Shown here one piece after another: positions 1 through 6,541 of a DNA stretch of 8,483 nucleotides. A program made the position numbers and the translations under genes. The DNA comes from Acidobacteriota bacterium (GTDB lineage: Bacteria; Acidobacteriota; Terriglobia; Terriglobales; Acidobacteriaceae), in the NCBI GenBank assembly GCA_021819255.1, contig JAKART010000077.1, forward strand, positions 1 to 8,483, given 5' to 3'. Position 1 is the stretch's first letter, and the number at the start of each line of letters is the position of its first letter. A model generated the notes under the pieces. That model saw only the letters and a program-made list of their open reading frames with translations. It had not been told where the DNA came from and made no database searches.

Positions 1-1
1 C

Positions 2-934
2 CGATCTCTGATGGTGGGCTACCTGCTGCTGGCGCTGCACTGGAGGCGCGTGCATCCCAACTTACTTCTGGAGCCCACCATGCGCGACTGGGTGAACGTC
101 TACGGGATCTTCGAGGGCAGCGATCTGCAGGGCGCTCCGCCCGTCTATCTGAGCCGCGCCATGCAGGTTGGCATCACTGCGGTGTGCTTTGCGGGAGTGC
201 TGGGGCTGCTGGTCAGTGTTCTGCTGCGGCGCGGGGAGGCGGCCCGCGAGGGTCCGGAGGGTTCTAGTCCCGAAGCCGGTAGCCGCGACGGCTCGCCTGA
301 GGCGCAGCGGGCGGCGGCCGAGCCCACATTTGCCCAGCTCTGCGTGCTTGTGCTGCCCTTTGCGCTGGCCTATACGCTGCTGCTGGTTCCGCGCGCCGCA
401 GGGGTGGTAATCTACGACCGTTACGCGCTGGAACTGTTGCCCGTAGCCTTGCTGTTGCTGCTGCGCGGCTACCAGCGGCATGTGCGGCCCCAACTCCCGC
501 TGTTGAGTACCGGCGGTCTGCTGGTGCTGACTGCGGCGCTGGGCGTGGCGATGACGCATAACAACTTTGCGTGCTACCGCGCCCGGGCCGCTCTGGCCGC
601 TGAGATTCGGGCAGCCGGAGTCCCTGATACGCGGGTGGACAACGGCTGGGAGTACAACTCCTCGGTGGAAATCGAGAGAGCCGGTTACGTGAATGATCCG
701 CACATCGTCACCCCGGCGGACGCCTACACGCCAGTGCCTCCGCCTGCGACTGACGCCTGCCCCATGCACGGCTATGAGGGGTTCCGGCATATCCATCCGG
801 TCTACGGCGTCTCTTTCGATCCCAACGCCTGTTACGGCGAGGCGCCGTTTGCCCCGGTGCAGTACTCGCGCTGGCCGTACCGCACGGCGGGCACGTTGTA
901 CGTGGTGCGCTATCTGCCTCCGGCGGAGCAGTAG
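2..934 (+). CDS. Paralogue A: polytopic GT-C-like membrane glycosyltransferase, 3' part only
   Basis: The reading frame is open to the left edge, and the visible 310 codons align with the C-terminal half of the proteins at 1033-2688 and 4712-6457. The start therefore lies outside the window; the ATG at 11 is an internal Met inside a membrane segment. Visible in order: a hydrophobic segment, the LEPxMRDW loop motif, further membrane helices, a charged Glu/Arg/Ser/Pro-rich loop (about 235-320) longer than in the two paralogues, two more hydrophobic blocks, then a soluble tail. The tail has FACYRARAALAAEIRAAGVPD, a GWEYN motif, IVTPADAY, two cysteines (codons 758-760 and 830-832) and the family signature SRWPY...GTLYVVRYLPP. 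By analogy with ArnT/PMT-like GT-C enzymes the tail should be periplasmic, and the protein probably transfers a sugar from a lipid carrier; the acceptor is unknown. The family relationship within the window is certain; the enzymatic role is inferred. Confidence 0.85.
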   Translation, partial: RSLMVGYLLLALHWRRVHPNLLLEPTMRDWVNVYGIFEGSDLQGAPPVYLSRAMQVGITAVCFAGVLGLLVSVLLRRGEAAREGPEGSSPEAGSRDGSPEAQRAAAEPTFAQLCVLVLPFALAYTLLLVPRAAGVVIYDRYALELLPVALLLLLRGYQRHVRPQLPLLSTGGLLVLTAALGVAMTHNNFACYRARAALAAEIRAAGVPDTRVDNGWEYNSSVEIERAGYVNDPHIVTPADAYTPVPPPATDACPMHGYEGFRHIHPVYGVSFDPNACYGEAPFAPVQYSRWPYRTAGTLYVVRYLPPAEQ

Positions 935-940
935 CCGTGC

Positions 941-1020
941 TCTGCTACCCTGAACTCCTATCTCTCTGAAGCACCACGCTCGACCCTTGCTGAGTTCCAC
1001 GGGCGCAACCGACAACCTTG
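941..1020 (+). repeat. Duplicated intergenic spacer, copy 1
   Basis: This spacer between A and B aligns without gaps to 2703-2782, the spacer after B, with 58 of 80 positions identical by hand count. The best conserved parts are TGCTACCCTGA, the ACCCTTGC/GCCCTTGC block and GGGC-CAACCGA near the end. It shows that the duplications forming the array included non-coding DNA between the genes. Confidence 0.75.
943..951 (+). promoter_or_regulatory. Possible extended -10 element upstream of paralogue B
   Basis: TGCTACCCT fits the TGnTAnnnT pattern of an extended -10 box. The same nonamer recurs at 2705-2713 and a close variant (TGCTATCCT) lies before the GH57 gene at 6561-6569. No convincing -35 hexamer is visible about 17 nt upstream here, because that stretch is still coding for A. 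The element may be a real promoter or simply part of the duplicated spacer. Confidence 0.3.
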
Positions 1021-1022
1021 TC

Positions 1023-1089
1023 CGGAGGCTCATTGCAACTCATGCGCAGGTTTCGTCTTCCAGCCATCTTCTGCGCCCTGGCCGTGCTC
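1023..1089 (+). repeat. Start-block repeat, copy 1 (paralogue B)
   Basis: This 67-nt block contains the SD site and the first 19 codons of B. It recurs at 2836-2902 (58 of 67 identical) and at 4702-4768, which is 55 of 67 identical to the 2836 copy. It marks the shared 5' end of three consecutive genes. Confidence 0.85.
1024..1035 (+). promoter_or_regulatory. Ribosome binding site and TTG start of paralogue B
   Basis: GGAGG at 1024-1028 is four bases ahead of an in-frame TTG at 1033-1035. An ATG at 1042 is thirteen bases from the SD and is replaced by GTC or GCC in the other two copies, so the conserved TTG is the better shared start. The TTG at 1018 lies upstream of the SD and is unlikely. 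Confidence 0.6.
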
Positions 1090-2688
1090 GTCTGTGCGCT
1101 CATCAGTCGTCCTTACGCGAACATGGGCATCTGCGACGATGGGCCTTACATCCTGATGGCGCAACATCTGGCCAACACGGGACGCATTGCCTACAACGGC
1201 TGGGCGGCTCCGATGCTGGGTTGGCAGCTCTACCTGGGTGCGGCGTTCATCAAGCTCTTCGGCTTCTCGCTCACGACTGCGCGCATGAGTACCCTGCTGG
1301 TGGCCGTGACGATGGCCTGGCTGCTGCAGCGGACCCTGGTGTTGGCAAACGTTACGGAGCGCAACGCTACGCTGAGCACGCTGGCGCTGGCGCTCTCACC
1401 GCTATACCTGATGCTCTCTGTGACGTACATGAGTGACATCTTTGGCCTTTTTGCCGTAGTGATCTGTCTTTACGGTTGCCTGCGCGCTCTGCAGGCCTCC
1501 AGCGAACGCTCCGCCGTTGCCTGGTTATGTTTCGCGGTAGCCGGCAACGCCCTCTGCGGGACTGCCCGCCAGATTGCATGGCTGGGCATTCTGGTGATGG
1601 TCCCTTCGACGCTGTATCTGCTCAGCTCTCGCCGACGGGTGTTGATCGCAGGCTCCGCGGCCAGCCTCGCGGGGGCGGCCTTCATCTTGGCCTGCATGCG
1701 CTGGCTCAGCCGCCAGCCCTACTCCGTCCCCCAGCCCATCGTCGTAGATGGCGGGGAAGTCTTCAAGGCTCTCTGGCGGCTCTCGCACGCCTTCATGGAG
1801 ATGCCCTTTCTGCTGCTCCCGATTGTAGTGCTCTTCCTTCCCGAGCTGCGCCGGAACGTACGCCGCTCCGTCAAAGTCGCTTCGGCGGCCTCTCTGACCT
1901 ATCTCCTGTACCTGCTTGCGACCTACCACTGGAGGGCACACATCGGGCACCTCCACCTGCTGGAGCCATGCATGGGGGATTGGGTAACTCCCCTCGGTGG
2001 GTTTGGAAGCAGCGGCCTCGCAGGCAGGCCCTCCATCTTTCTCCATGTGCCGGTGCGCATTGGGCTGACGCTCGCCTCGTTCGGCGGGATGCTTGGCTTG
2101 ATTGTCTCGCTCCTCCGCCACCGCAAGGCGTCTTGCGGAATGGAGGACGCGCCGCATCTCCCATGGAGACAGATCGACGTTCTTCTGGGGCCCTTCGCCG
2201 CCGCCTATGTTCTGGTCCTGCTCCTCCCGGCTGCAAACGCAGCCATCTTCGATAGGTACCTCTTGGAGCTGGCGGTCGTCGCACTGCCCTGGATCGTCCG
2301 CTCTTATCAGGAGCGGATCCGGCCCGCGATCCCGTTCGCGGGCTACACCCTGGTCGCGATCACGGCTATTTACGGCTTCGCCTGCACCCACGATATGTTT
2401 GCTTTCTACAGGGCGCGTGTGGCTCTTGCCGCTGAAGTGCGTGCCAGGGGCGTTCCGGATGCCTCCGTCGAATACGGATGGGAGAACGGCCTCGTGACCG
2501 CACTCCGCCACCCAACCCATCTGGGCGGCGAACTCGGACCGCAGTACCACCCCGTTTATGCGGTCGGTTACCAGCCTGATCCCCGGGGCGGCTTGGCGCC
2601 CTTCGCGCCCGTACACTACTCGCGCTGGCCTTACCGCGGCCCCGGCACACTGTATGTGGTCCGCTATCTTCCACCGGCGAAGGAGTAG
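1033..2688 (+). CDS. Paralogue B: polytopic GT-C-like membrane glycosyltransferase
   Basis: From TTG 1033 this encodes 551 residues (548 from ATG 1042). It has about a dozen hydrophobic stretches. The first helix (about residues 10-25) is followed by a loop with Asp35-Asp36-Gly, where GT-C enzymes of the PMT/ArnT type carry their catalytic acidic residue. TYMSD at 131-135 and TARQIAWLG at 177-185 are identical in paralogue D. The soluble C-terminal tail has FAFYRAR, GVPDASVEYGWE and YSRWPY (529-534) with GTLYVVRYLPP. The expected role is transfer of a sugar from a polyprenyl-linked donor on the outer face of the inner membrane; the acceptor is unknown. Compared with A and D, the tail lacks a stretch of about 27 residues and both tail cysteines. 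It lies 98 bases after A and is followed by a copy of the same spacer. The family call is strong; donor and acceptor cannot be read from sequence. Confidence 0.88.
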   Translation: MQLMRRFRLPAIFCALAVLVCALISRPYANMGICDDGPYILMAQHLANTGRIAYNGWAAPMLGWQLYLGAAFIKLFGFSLTTARMSTLLVAVTMAWLLQRTLVLANVTERNATLSTLALALSPLYLMLSVTYMSDIFGLFAVVICLYGCLRALQASSERSAVAWLCFAVAGNALCGTARQIAWLGILVMVPSTLYLLSSRRRVLIAGSAASLAGAAFILACMRWLSRQPYSVPQPIVVDGGEVFKALWRLSHAFMEMPFLLLPIVVLFLPELRRNVRRSVKVASAASLTYLLYLLATYHWRAHIGHLHLLEPCMGDWVTPLGGFGSSGLAGRPSIFLHVPVRIGLTLASFGGMLGLIVSLLRHRKASCGMEDAPHLPWRQIDVLLGPFAAAYVLVLLLPAANAAIFDRYLLELAVVALPWIVRSYQERIRPAIPFAGYTLVAITAIYGFACTHDMFAFYRARVALAAEVRARGVPDASVEYGWENGLVTALRHPTHLGGELGPQYHPVYAVGYQPDPRGGLAPFAPVHYSRWPYRGPGTLYVVRYLPPAKE

Positions 2689-2702
2689 GCTGCGGCGTAC
2701 GC

Positions 2703-2782
2703 CCTGCTACCCTGAGTTCGCCCTCATCTGAACCTCCCCGCCCGGCCCTTGCAGCGCTCCGCGGGCACAACCGATAGCCTTG
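2703..2782 (+). repeat. Duplicated intergenic spacer, copy 2
   Basis: This is the partner of 941-1020, ungapped, 58 of 80 identical. Downstream of it copy 2 has 51 extra bases before the SD site that copy 1 lacks. Its presence right after B shows that the DNA up to 2902 belongs to the A/B/D array rather than to gene C. Confidence 0.75.
2705..2713 (+). promoter_or_regulatory. Possible extended -10 element upstream of gene C
   Basis: TGCTACCCT is identical to the element at 943-951 and shares its uncertainty: no good -35 hexamer is visible. If used, it would give a leader of roughly 125 bases before the TTG at 2846. Confidence 0.28.
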
Positions 2783-2838
2783 TTCGGCATCTTTGTCCGG
2801 CGTCTCTGTCCAGCCTTGGGACCGACGCCTTTGCTCGG
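2770..2838 (+). repeat. Imperfect 51-nt-period direct repeat in the spacer
   Basis: An 18-base unit starting ACCGATAGCC at 2770-2787 recurs at 2821-2838, 51 bases later, with 13 of 18 positions identical. The period equals the extra length of this spacer over the A-B spacer, so a local duplication of the region just before the start block is a simple explanation. Similarity beyond the 18 bases is weak. Confidence 0.5.
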
Positions 2839-2902
2839 AGGCTCCTTGCAACTCGTCTGCAGGTTCCGTCTTCCCGCCTTCTTCTGCGCCCTGGCGGTGG
2901 TC
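2836..2902 (+). repeat. Start-block repeat, copy 2 (5' end of gene C)
   Basis: This holds the SD, the TTG and 19 codons matching the first codons of paralogues B (58 of 67 identical) and D (55 of 67). The match ends abruptly at about 2902. Downstream sequence is unrelated to the A/B/D family, so gene C begins with a borrowed 5' end. Confidence 0.85.
2837..2848 (+). promoter_or_regulatory. Ribosome binding site and TTG, upstream start of gene C
   Basis: GGAGG (2837-2841) is four bases ahead of TTG (2846-2848), the same geometry as before B and D. The frame stays open from here into the C core. Whether this start is used, or the internal one at 3152, is unresolved. Confidence 0.5.
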
Positions 2903-4609
2903 GCTTTCGCTCCGCATCTGCTCTGGAGCTACTCCGGAGCTGCGGGGTCCAGCCCCGCGATCGCATGTGCAGGTTGCCTTCTCGCCCTTCTCGCCCTGCC
3001 GTCTGGCGCCGCGCGGGGCGAATCGCCAAGGCCGCACACTCGGGCGACTCGCAGCCTGAGGCTAGGGGCGGGGCGGCAGCGAGAGCAGCCCTCCGAGGAG
3101 CGCGCGGCCGGCTCGCCGAACTTTGCCGGCTGGCGGACCGGAGGGCGAGGATTGATCGCTGCGGCGACCGTCTACTCTTTGCTGCTGGCGGCGGTGAGCT
3201 GGAAGCACACGTTCTGGCGCGATGAAGCTCAGGCGTGGCTGATCTCGCGCTCCAGCACCAGTCTCGTCTCCGTTGTTCATAACGTTCGTTATGAAGGGCA
3301 CCCTCCGCTTTGGCACTTTGTGCTCTACTTCATCTCCCGCTTCACCTGGAATCCGGAGTGGATGAAGGTTCCCAACTACCTCTTCTCTGTGGCTGCGGCG
3401 GTGCTGATTCTCTCCGCGGCCAAGGCTCCCGCTTGGGTCCGCCTTGGCTTCGTCTTCTCCTACTTCATGCTCTTCGAGTATGCCGTGATCGACCGGAATT
3501 ACATGATCGGCGTGATGTTCCTGTTGGCCGCCCACACACTAGGCAAGGACGACCCGTCCGGTCTGAAGATCTCCATCGCTCTATCCCTGGCAGCGTTCAC
3601 GTCGTTGCCTGCGCTTGTCGTTGCACTCTGCCTGTACCCGGTACATCTGGCATGCCCGACGGCCGGCCCAGGGGTCCACGGACCCCGACGAGGTTTGGCG
3701 GACTTTGGCATCCAGAGAGCCGTGGCGCCGGCGATCTTTTCCGCATCTATTCTTGCCGCTCTCGCCGTGATTCGTCCGCCAAAAGATGCCGGCACGCTAC
3801 CGACAATAGGCCAATGGGTTTGGCTGCAACATCTATTCCGATTCAGCGACATCACCCAGGCGTATCTTCCGATCCCGGGTGAGCTTGCGTTTTGGAACTC
3901 GTCGCTCTTCTTTGACATGGGCCGTTGGGTGAGTCCGGCCATTGGCCTGGCTCTTGCCATTCCCCTCTGCCTCTGGTTTCGCCAGAGGGAGGCGCGGTAC
4001 TTCTTCTTCGTCGCTTCCACTCTGCTGGTGGCTGAGATGGCGATCGCGAACGTATTCCAGATGCGCCATGTCGGCTGGTTGTTCATCGTATTTCTGCTTG
4101 CGGTCATGATCGAGTACGAGGCCGCGCCATCCCACACGCCCTCGGGTAGTCCACACGCTTTGCCATGGCGCTCCTTCCTGCTGGGCGTGGTTCTGGCCGT
4201 TCAGGTGGCGACGGGGCTGTTTGTCTCCGCGCTAAGCCTGTGCTATCCGTTCTCCGTAAGCAAAGAGGTTGCGACGTTTCTGCGTCAACGTCACCTCGAT
4301 CATGCCCCGATCGTATTTTTTCCCGACGTGATCGGCGGCGCCGTGCTTGCGTACATGCAGCGCCCGAACGCTTACTCCGTGGAGCGCGGAGGCCTTGTCT
4401 CCTTCATGGTTTGGGACAGGGTAGAGGCCCGGCCCCGTCACCTACCGAGCAAGGCGGAGGTCTCCGCAGCGGCTGAGAATGGGAGCCGTCCAATCGTGAT
4501 TGCGTCGGAGCCGCTGCCGGGGGCAGAAGCCTCAGCCCTTGGGGTCAGGCGTATCGCCTCTTTCGGCGGCGGGTTGGGCGGTGACGGTCAATACTACGTT
4601 TACAGGTAG
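2846..4609 (+). CDS. Gene C: WRDE/EGHP-type polytopic membrane protein, probable GT-C glycosyltransferase, with chimeric N-terminus
   Basis: From TTG 2846 this encodes 587 residues; from TTG 3152 it encodes 485. The core shows a hydrophobic helix, then WRDEAQAWLI with Asp-Glu at 3221-3226, then RYEGHPPLW with the Glu at 3293. This pairing is typical of a family of bacterial GT-C-like membrane proteins, with the Asp-Glu in the first external loop. About ten further hydrophobic stretches follow, including a VIDRNYMIG loop and an EMAIANVFQMRHVGW segment, then a soluble tail with a PDVIGGAVLAYMQRP stretch and a C-terminal DGQYYVYR. The first 19 codons copy those of paralogues B and D. The roughly 83 codons between them and 3152 encode one hydrophobic stretch and an Arg/Gly/Ser-rich, low-complexity linker. 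In this family as I know it the WRDE motif sits near the N-terminus, which favours 3152; the open frame and conserved upstream SD allow 2846. Substrate unknown. It is a different family from A/B/D. Confidence 0.8.
   Translation: MQLVCRFRLPAFFCALAVVAFAPHLLWSYSGAAGSSPAIACAGCLLALLALPSGAARGESPRPHTRATRSLRLGAGRQREQPSEERAAGSPNFAGWRTGGRGLIAAATVYSLLLAAVSWKHTFWRDEAQAWLISRSSTSLVSVVHNVRYEGHPPLWHFVLYFISRFTWNPEWMKVPNYLFSVAAAVLILSAAKAPAWVRLGFVFSYFMLFEYAVIDRNYMIGVMFLLAAHTLGKDDPSGLKISIALSLAAFTSLPALVVALCLYPVHLACPTAGPGVHGPRRGLADFGIQRAVAPAIFSASILAALAVIRPPKDAGTLPTIGQWVWLQHLFRFSDITQAYLPIPGELAFWNSSLFFDMGRWVSPAIGLALAIPLCLWFRQREARYFFFVASTLLVAEMAIANVFQMRHVGWLFIVFLLAVMIEYEAAPSHTPSGSPHALPWRSFLLGVVLAVQVATGLFVSALSLCYPFSVSKEVATFLRQRHLDHAPIVFFPDVIGGAVLAYMQRPNAYSVERGGLVSFMVWDRVEARPRHLPSKAEVSAAAENGSRPIVIASEPLPGAEASALGVRRIASFGGGLGGDGQYYVYR
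2903..3151 (+). other. Non-homologous junction segment between borrowed start and gene C core
   Basis: It is open in the gene C frame but resembles nothing else in the window. The first half could encode a hydrophobic segment (about 2903-3010). The second half gives an Arg/Gly/Ser/Glu-rich product with codons that look unselected (AGG, CGA, GGG, CTA). It is either a linker in a fusion protein or an untranslated leader left by rearrangement. I see no RNA gene or transposon end in it. Confidence 0.55.
3140..3154 (+). promoter_or_regulatory. Internal ribosome binding site and TTG, alternative start of gene C
   Basis: GGAGGG at 3140-3145 lies six bases ahead of an in-frame TTG at 3152-3154, a better spacing than at the upstream start. 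Starting here puts WRDE at residues 22-25, just after one membrane helix. Confidence 0.5.
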
Positions 4610-4701
4610 GCCCTTATGCTGCCGTCAACCCTGCCGGAGAGGCCGGAGACAAGAAAGATCCGTCTGTCGCCGCATCAGGCGGACGCAATTGAAGAACCAT
4701 C

Positions 4702-4768
4702 CGGAGGCTCTTTGCAACTCGCCCGCAGGCTTCGCCTTCCAGCCATCTTCTGTGCCTTGGCCGTGCTC
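4702..4768 (+). repeat. Start-block repeat, copy 3 (paralogue D)
   Basis: This third copy of the SD plus 19-codon block lies on the far side of gene C from copy 2, in direct orientation. Weaker similarity to the A-B spacer extends upstream to about 4680 (GACGCAA...GAACC against GGCGCAACCGACAACC). The rest of the 4610-4680 spacer does not match the other spacers. Confidence 0.85.
4703..4714 (+). promoter_or_regulatory. Ribosome binding site and TTG start of paralogue D
   Basis: GGAGG (4703-4707) is four bases ahead of TTG (4712-4714), matching B and C. An upstream in-frame ATG at 4616 would add 32 residues of non-conserved, hydrophilic sequence and lacks a good SD, so it was not chosen. Confidence 0.65.
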
Positions 4769-6457
4769 CTCTGCGCGCTGATCAGCCGCCCCTATGCCGG
4801 TATGGGTGTCAGCGACGACGGCACATATATCCTCATGGCACAACACTTGGCCGCGACCGGTCACATCGCCTACAACGGTTGGGCGACGGCGATGCTGGGC
4901 TGGCAGCTCTATCTGGGCGCGGCGTTTATCAAGCTGTTCGGATTCGGTTTCACCACAGTGCGGATGAGCACCCTGCTGGTGGCCATTGTGACCGCCTGGC
5001 TGCTGCAGAGGACGATGGTGCTGGCGGGGGTGAATGAGCGCAATGCGACGCTAGGCACGCTGGCGCTGGTGCTCTCACCGCAGTACCTGATGCTCTCGGT
5101 TACCTACATGAGCGACATCTTCGGGCTCTTCGCCGTTGTGGCCTGCCTCTACGCCTGCCTGCGCGCCCTGCAGTCCCGCATCGACGGGGCCGCCGTCGCC
5201 TGGCTCTGCCTTGCCGTTGTGACAAACGCACTCTGCGGCACAGCTCGTCAGATTGCGTGGCTGGGCACCCTGGTGATGGTCCCCTCGGCACTGTTTTTGT
5301 TGCGGCTCCGCCGACGCGTCCTGGCCGCGGGCCTGGCGGCCACTGTGGCTGGGGCGGCCTTCATCTTTGCCTGCATGCAATGGTTCCAGCGCCAGCCCTA
5401 TTCCGTCCCCGAGCACCTGGCCGTACACGCTGGACGAGAGTTCGAGATTCTATCGAGCTTCTTCCATGCCTTCTTGACCGTGCCCCTCCTGTTGCTCCCG
5501 ATTGTGGTCCCCTTCGTTCCCGAGCTGCGCAGGAATATCCGCCGATCCATCAATGCGGCCTTCGCGACAAGTCTCGGCTGCATCCTGATACTGCTGGTCC
5601 TCCACCGGATGCATGCTCCGGCCCGCCCTGTGCTGGAACCATACCTGCAGGATTGGCTGATCCCTTACGGGTTCGGAGACACCGATCTCCAGGGCCGGGT
5701 TCCGATCTTCCTTGGCCTCAGTACGCGTCTGGTCTTAACTGTCGCATCGCTGGGCGGAATGCTTGGGATCATCGAATCAATCTTTCATCCCCGGCAGGCT
5801 CGGCTGGAGCCGAACCTGCCCCGGACCCTCCCTTGGGAGCATCTCTGCGTCCTTCTGGCTCCGTTCACCGTCGCTTACACCCTGATTCTGATTCCTCGGG
5901 CGAGTTCCGCCCACGGCATCTATGGCCGTTATCTCCTCGAGCCGGCGGCTGTCGCGCTGCCCTGGGTGGTCCGCCACTACCAGGACCGGATCCGAGTCCG
6001 ACTGCCGACCGCCGCCCTTTTCCTGGCCGCGATTGTAGCGATCTACAGCGTGGTGATCGTCCACGACAGATTCGCCTTTTACCGTGCTCGCGTGGTTCTC
6101 GCCGCTGAGATACGCGCCGACGGTGTTCCGGACACCTCCGTGGAGTACGGTTGGGAGTATGATTTTTTGACGGAACTCCGACATGCGAGCCATATCAACG
6201 AGCCCCTCATCGTGACACCGGCGGACGCCTACTCGCGTCGCGCGCCGGCTCCCTCCGGCGCCTGTCCCAAATCCTGGGAGTTGGACATGGTCCCCCATGT
6301 CCATCCGCTCTACGGGATCTCCTTCGATCCCAACGCCTGTTACGGCCCCGCGCCCTTTGCGCCGGTACATTACTCGCGCTGGCCCTACCCCAGCCCGGGG
6401 ACGCTGTACGTGGTGCGCTATGTGCCTGGCGCGGAGCGGCCGCCAGGCATGCCATAG
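4712..6457 (+). CDS. Paralogue D: polytopic GT-C-like membrane glycosyltransferase
   Basis: From TTG 4712 this encodes 581 residues. The N-terminal half is nearly identical to paralogue B: first helix at about 10-25, Asp35-Asp36-Gly in the first external loop, YNGWATAMLGWQLYLG, TYMSD and TARQIAWLG. As in A, the middle has an LEPYLQDW loop and an IYGRYLLEP loop, where A has IYDRYALEL. The soluble tail contains FAFYRAR, GVPDTSVEYGWEYD, IVTPADAY, two cysteines (Cys518 and Cys543, 25 residues apart) and YSRWPY...GTLYVVRY. The cysteine pair is shared with A but missing from B, and suggests a periplasmic disulfide. Predicted role: lipid-linked sugar transferase of the inner membrane, acceptor unknown. 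The start is 102 bases after gene C with no terminator seen between, so co-transcription with C is plausible. The C-terminus has a few extra residues beyond the family signature. Confidence 0.88.
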   Translation: MQLARRLRLPAIFCALAVLLCALISRPYAGMGVSDDGTYILMAQHLAATGHIAYNGWATAMLGWQLYLGAAFIKLFGFGFTTVRMSTLLVAIVTAWLLQRTMVLAGVNERNATLGTLALVLSPQYLMLSVTYMSDIFGLFAVVACLYACLRALQSRIDGAAVAWLCLAVVTNALCGTARQIAWLGTLVMVPSALFLLRLRRRVLAAGLAATVAGAAFIFACMQWFQRQPYSVPEHLAVHAGREFEILSSFFHAFLTVPLLLLPIVVPFVPELRRNIRRSINAAFATSLGCILILLVLHRMHAPARPVLEPYLQDWLIPYGFGDTDLQGRVPIFLGLSTRLVLTVASLGGMLGIIESIFHPRQARLEPNLPRTLPWEHLCVLLAPFTVAYTLILIPRASSAHGIYGRYLLEPAAVALPWVVRHYQDRIRVRLPTAALFLAAIVAIYSVVIVHDRFAFYRARVVLAAEIRADGVPDTSVEYGWEYDFLTELRHASHINEPLIVTPADAYSRRAPAPSGACPKSWELDMVPHVHPLYGISFDPNACYGPAPFAPVHYSRWPYPSPGTLYVVRYVPGAERPPGMP

Positions 6458-6541
6458 CCGGACAGGACAGGGGCGTGACGTCGGGGGAGGGCCTCTGACC
6501 GTTGGCCTGGCTCGACCGGCCTTCCGGGAGTCCGGCTCTCC

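Noticed and set aside
62..1033. Long open frame on the minus strand (323 codons) opposite paralogue A
   Set aside because: Its product is Arg/Gln/His-rich with no recognisable motif, and it lies opposite a clearly conserved gene. GC-rich codon bias on the + strand removes stops from the opposite strand.
1525..2616. Long open frame on the minus strand (363 codons) opposite paralogue B
   Set aside because: Same reason: low-complexity, charged product with no domain, opposite a conserved membrane protein gene.
4616..4711. ATG at 4616 as the start of paralogue D
   Set aside because: It adds 32 non-conserved residues without a good SD, and the GGAGG/TTG block shared with B and C lies downstream at 4703-4714.
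2836..4768. Gene C region as a transposon or insertion sequence
   Set aside because: No transposase and no terminal inverted repeats are visible. The flanking direct repeats are gene start regions, better explained by homologous recombination or segmental duplication.
6504..6521. GC-rich hairpin (GGCC-T-GG, loop CTCGA, CCGGCC) after paralogue D, considered as a terminator
   Set aside because: The stem has a bulge and is not followed by a run of T, so a rho-independent terminator is not supported.
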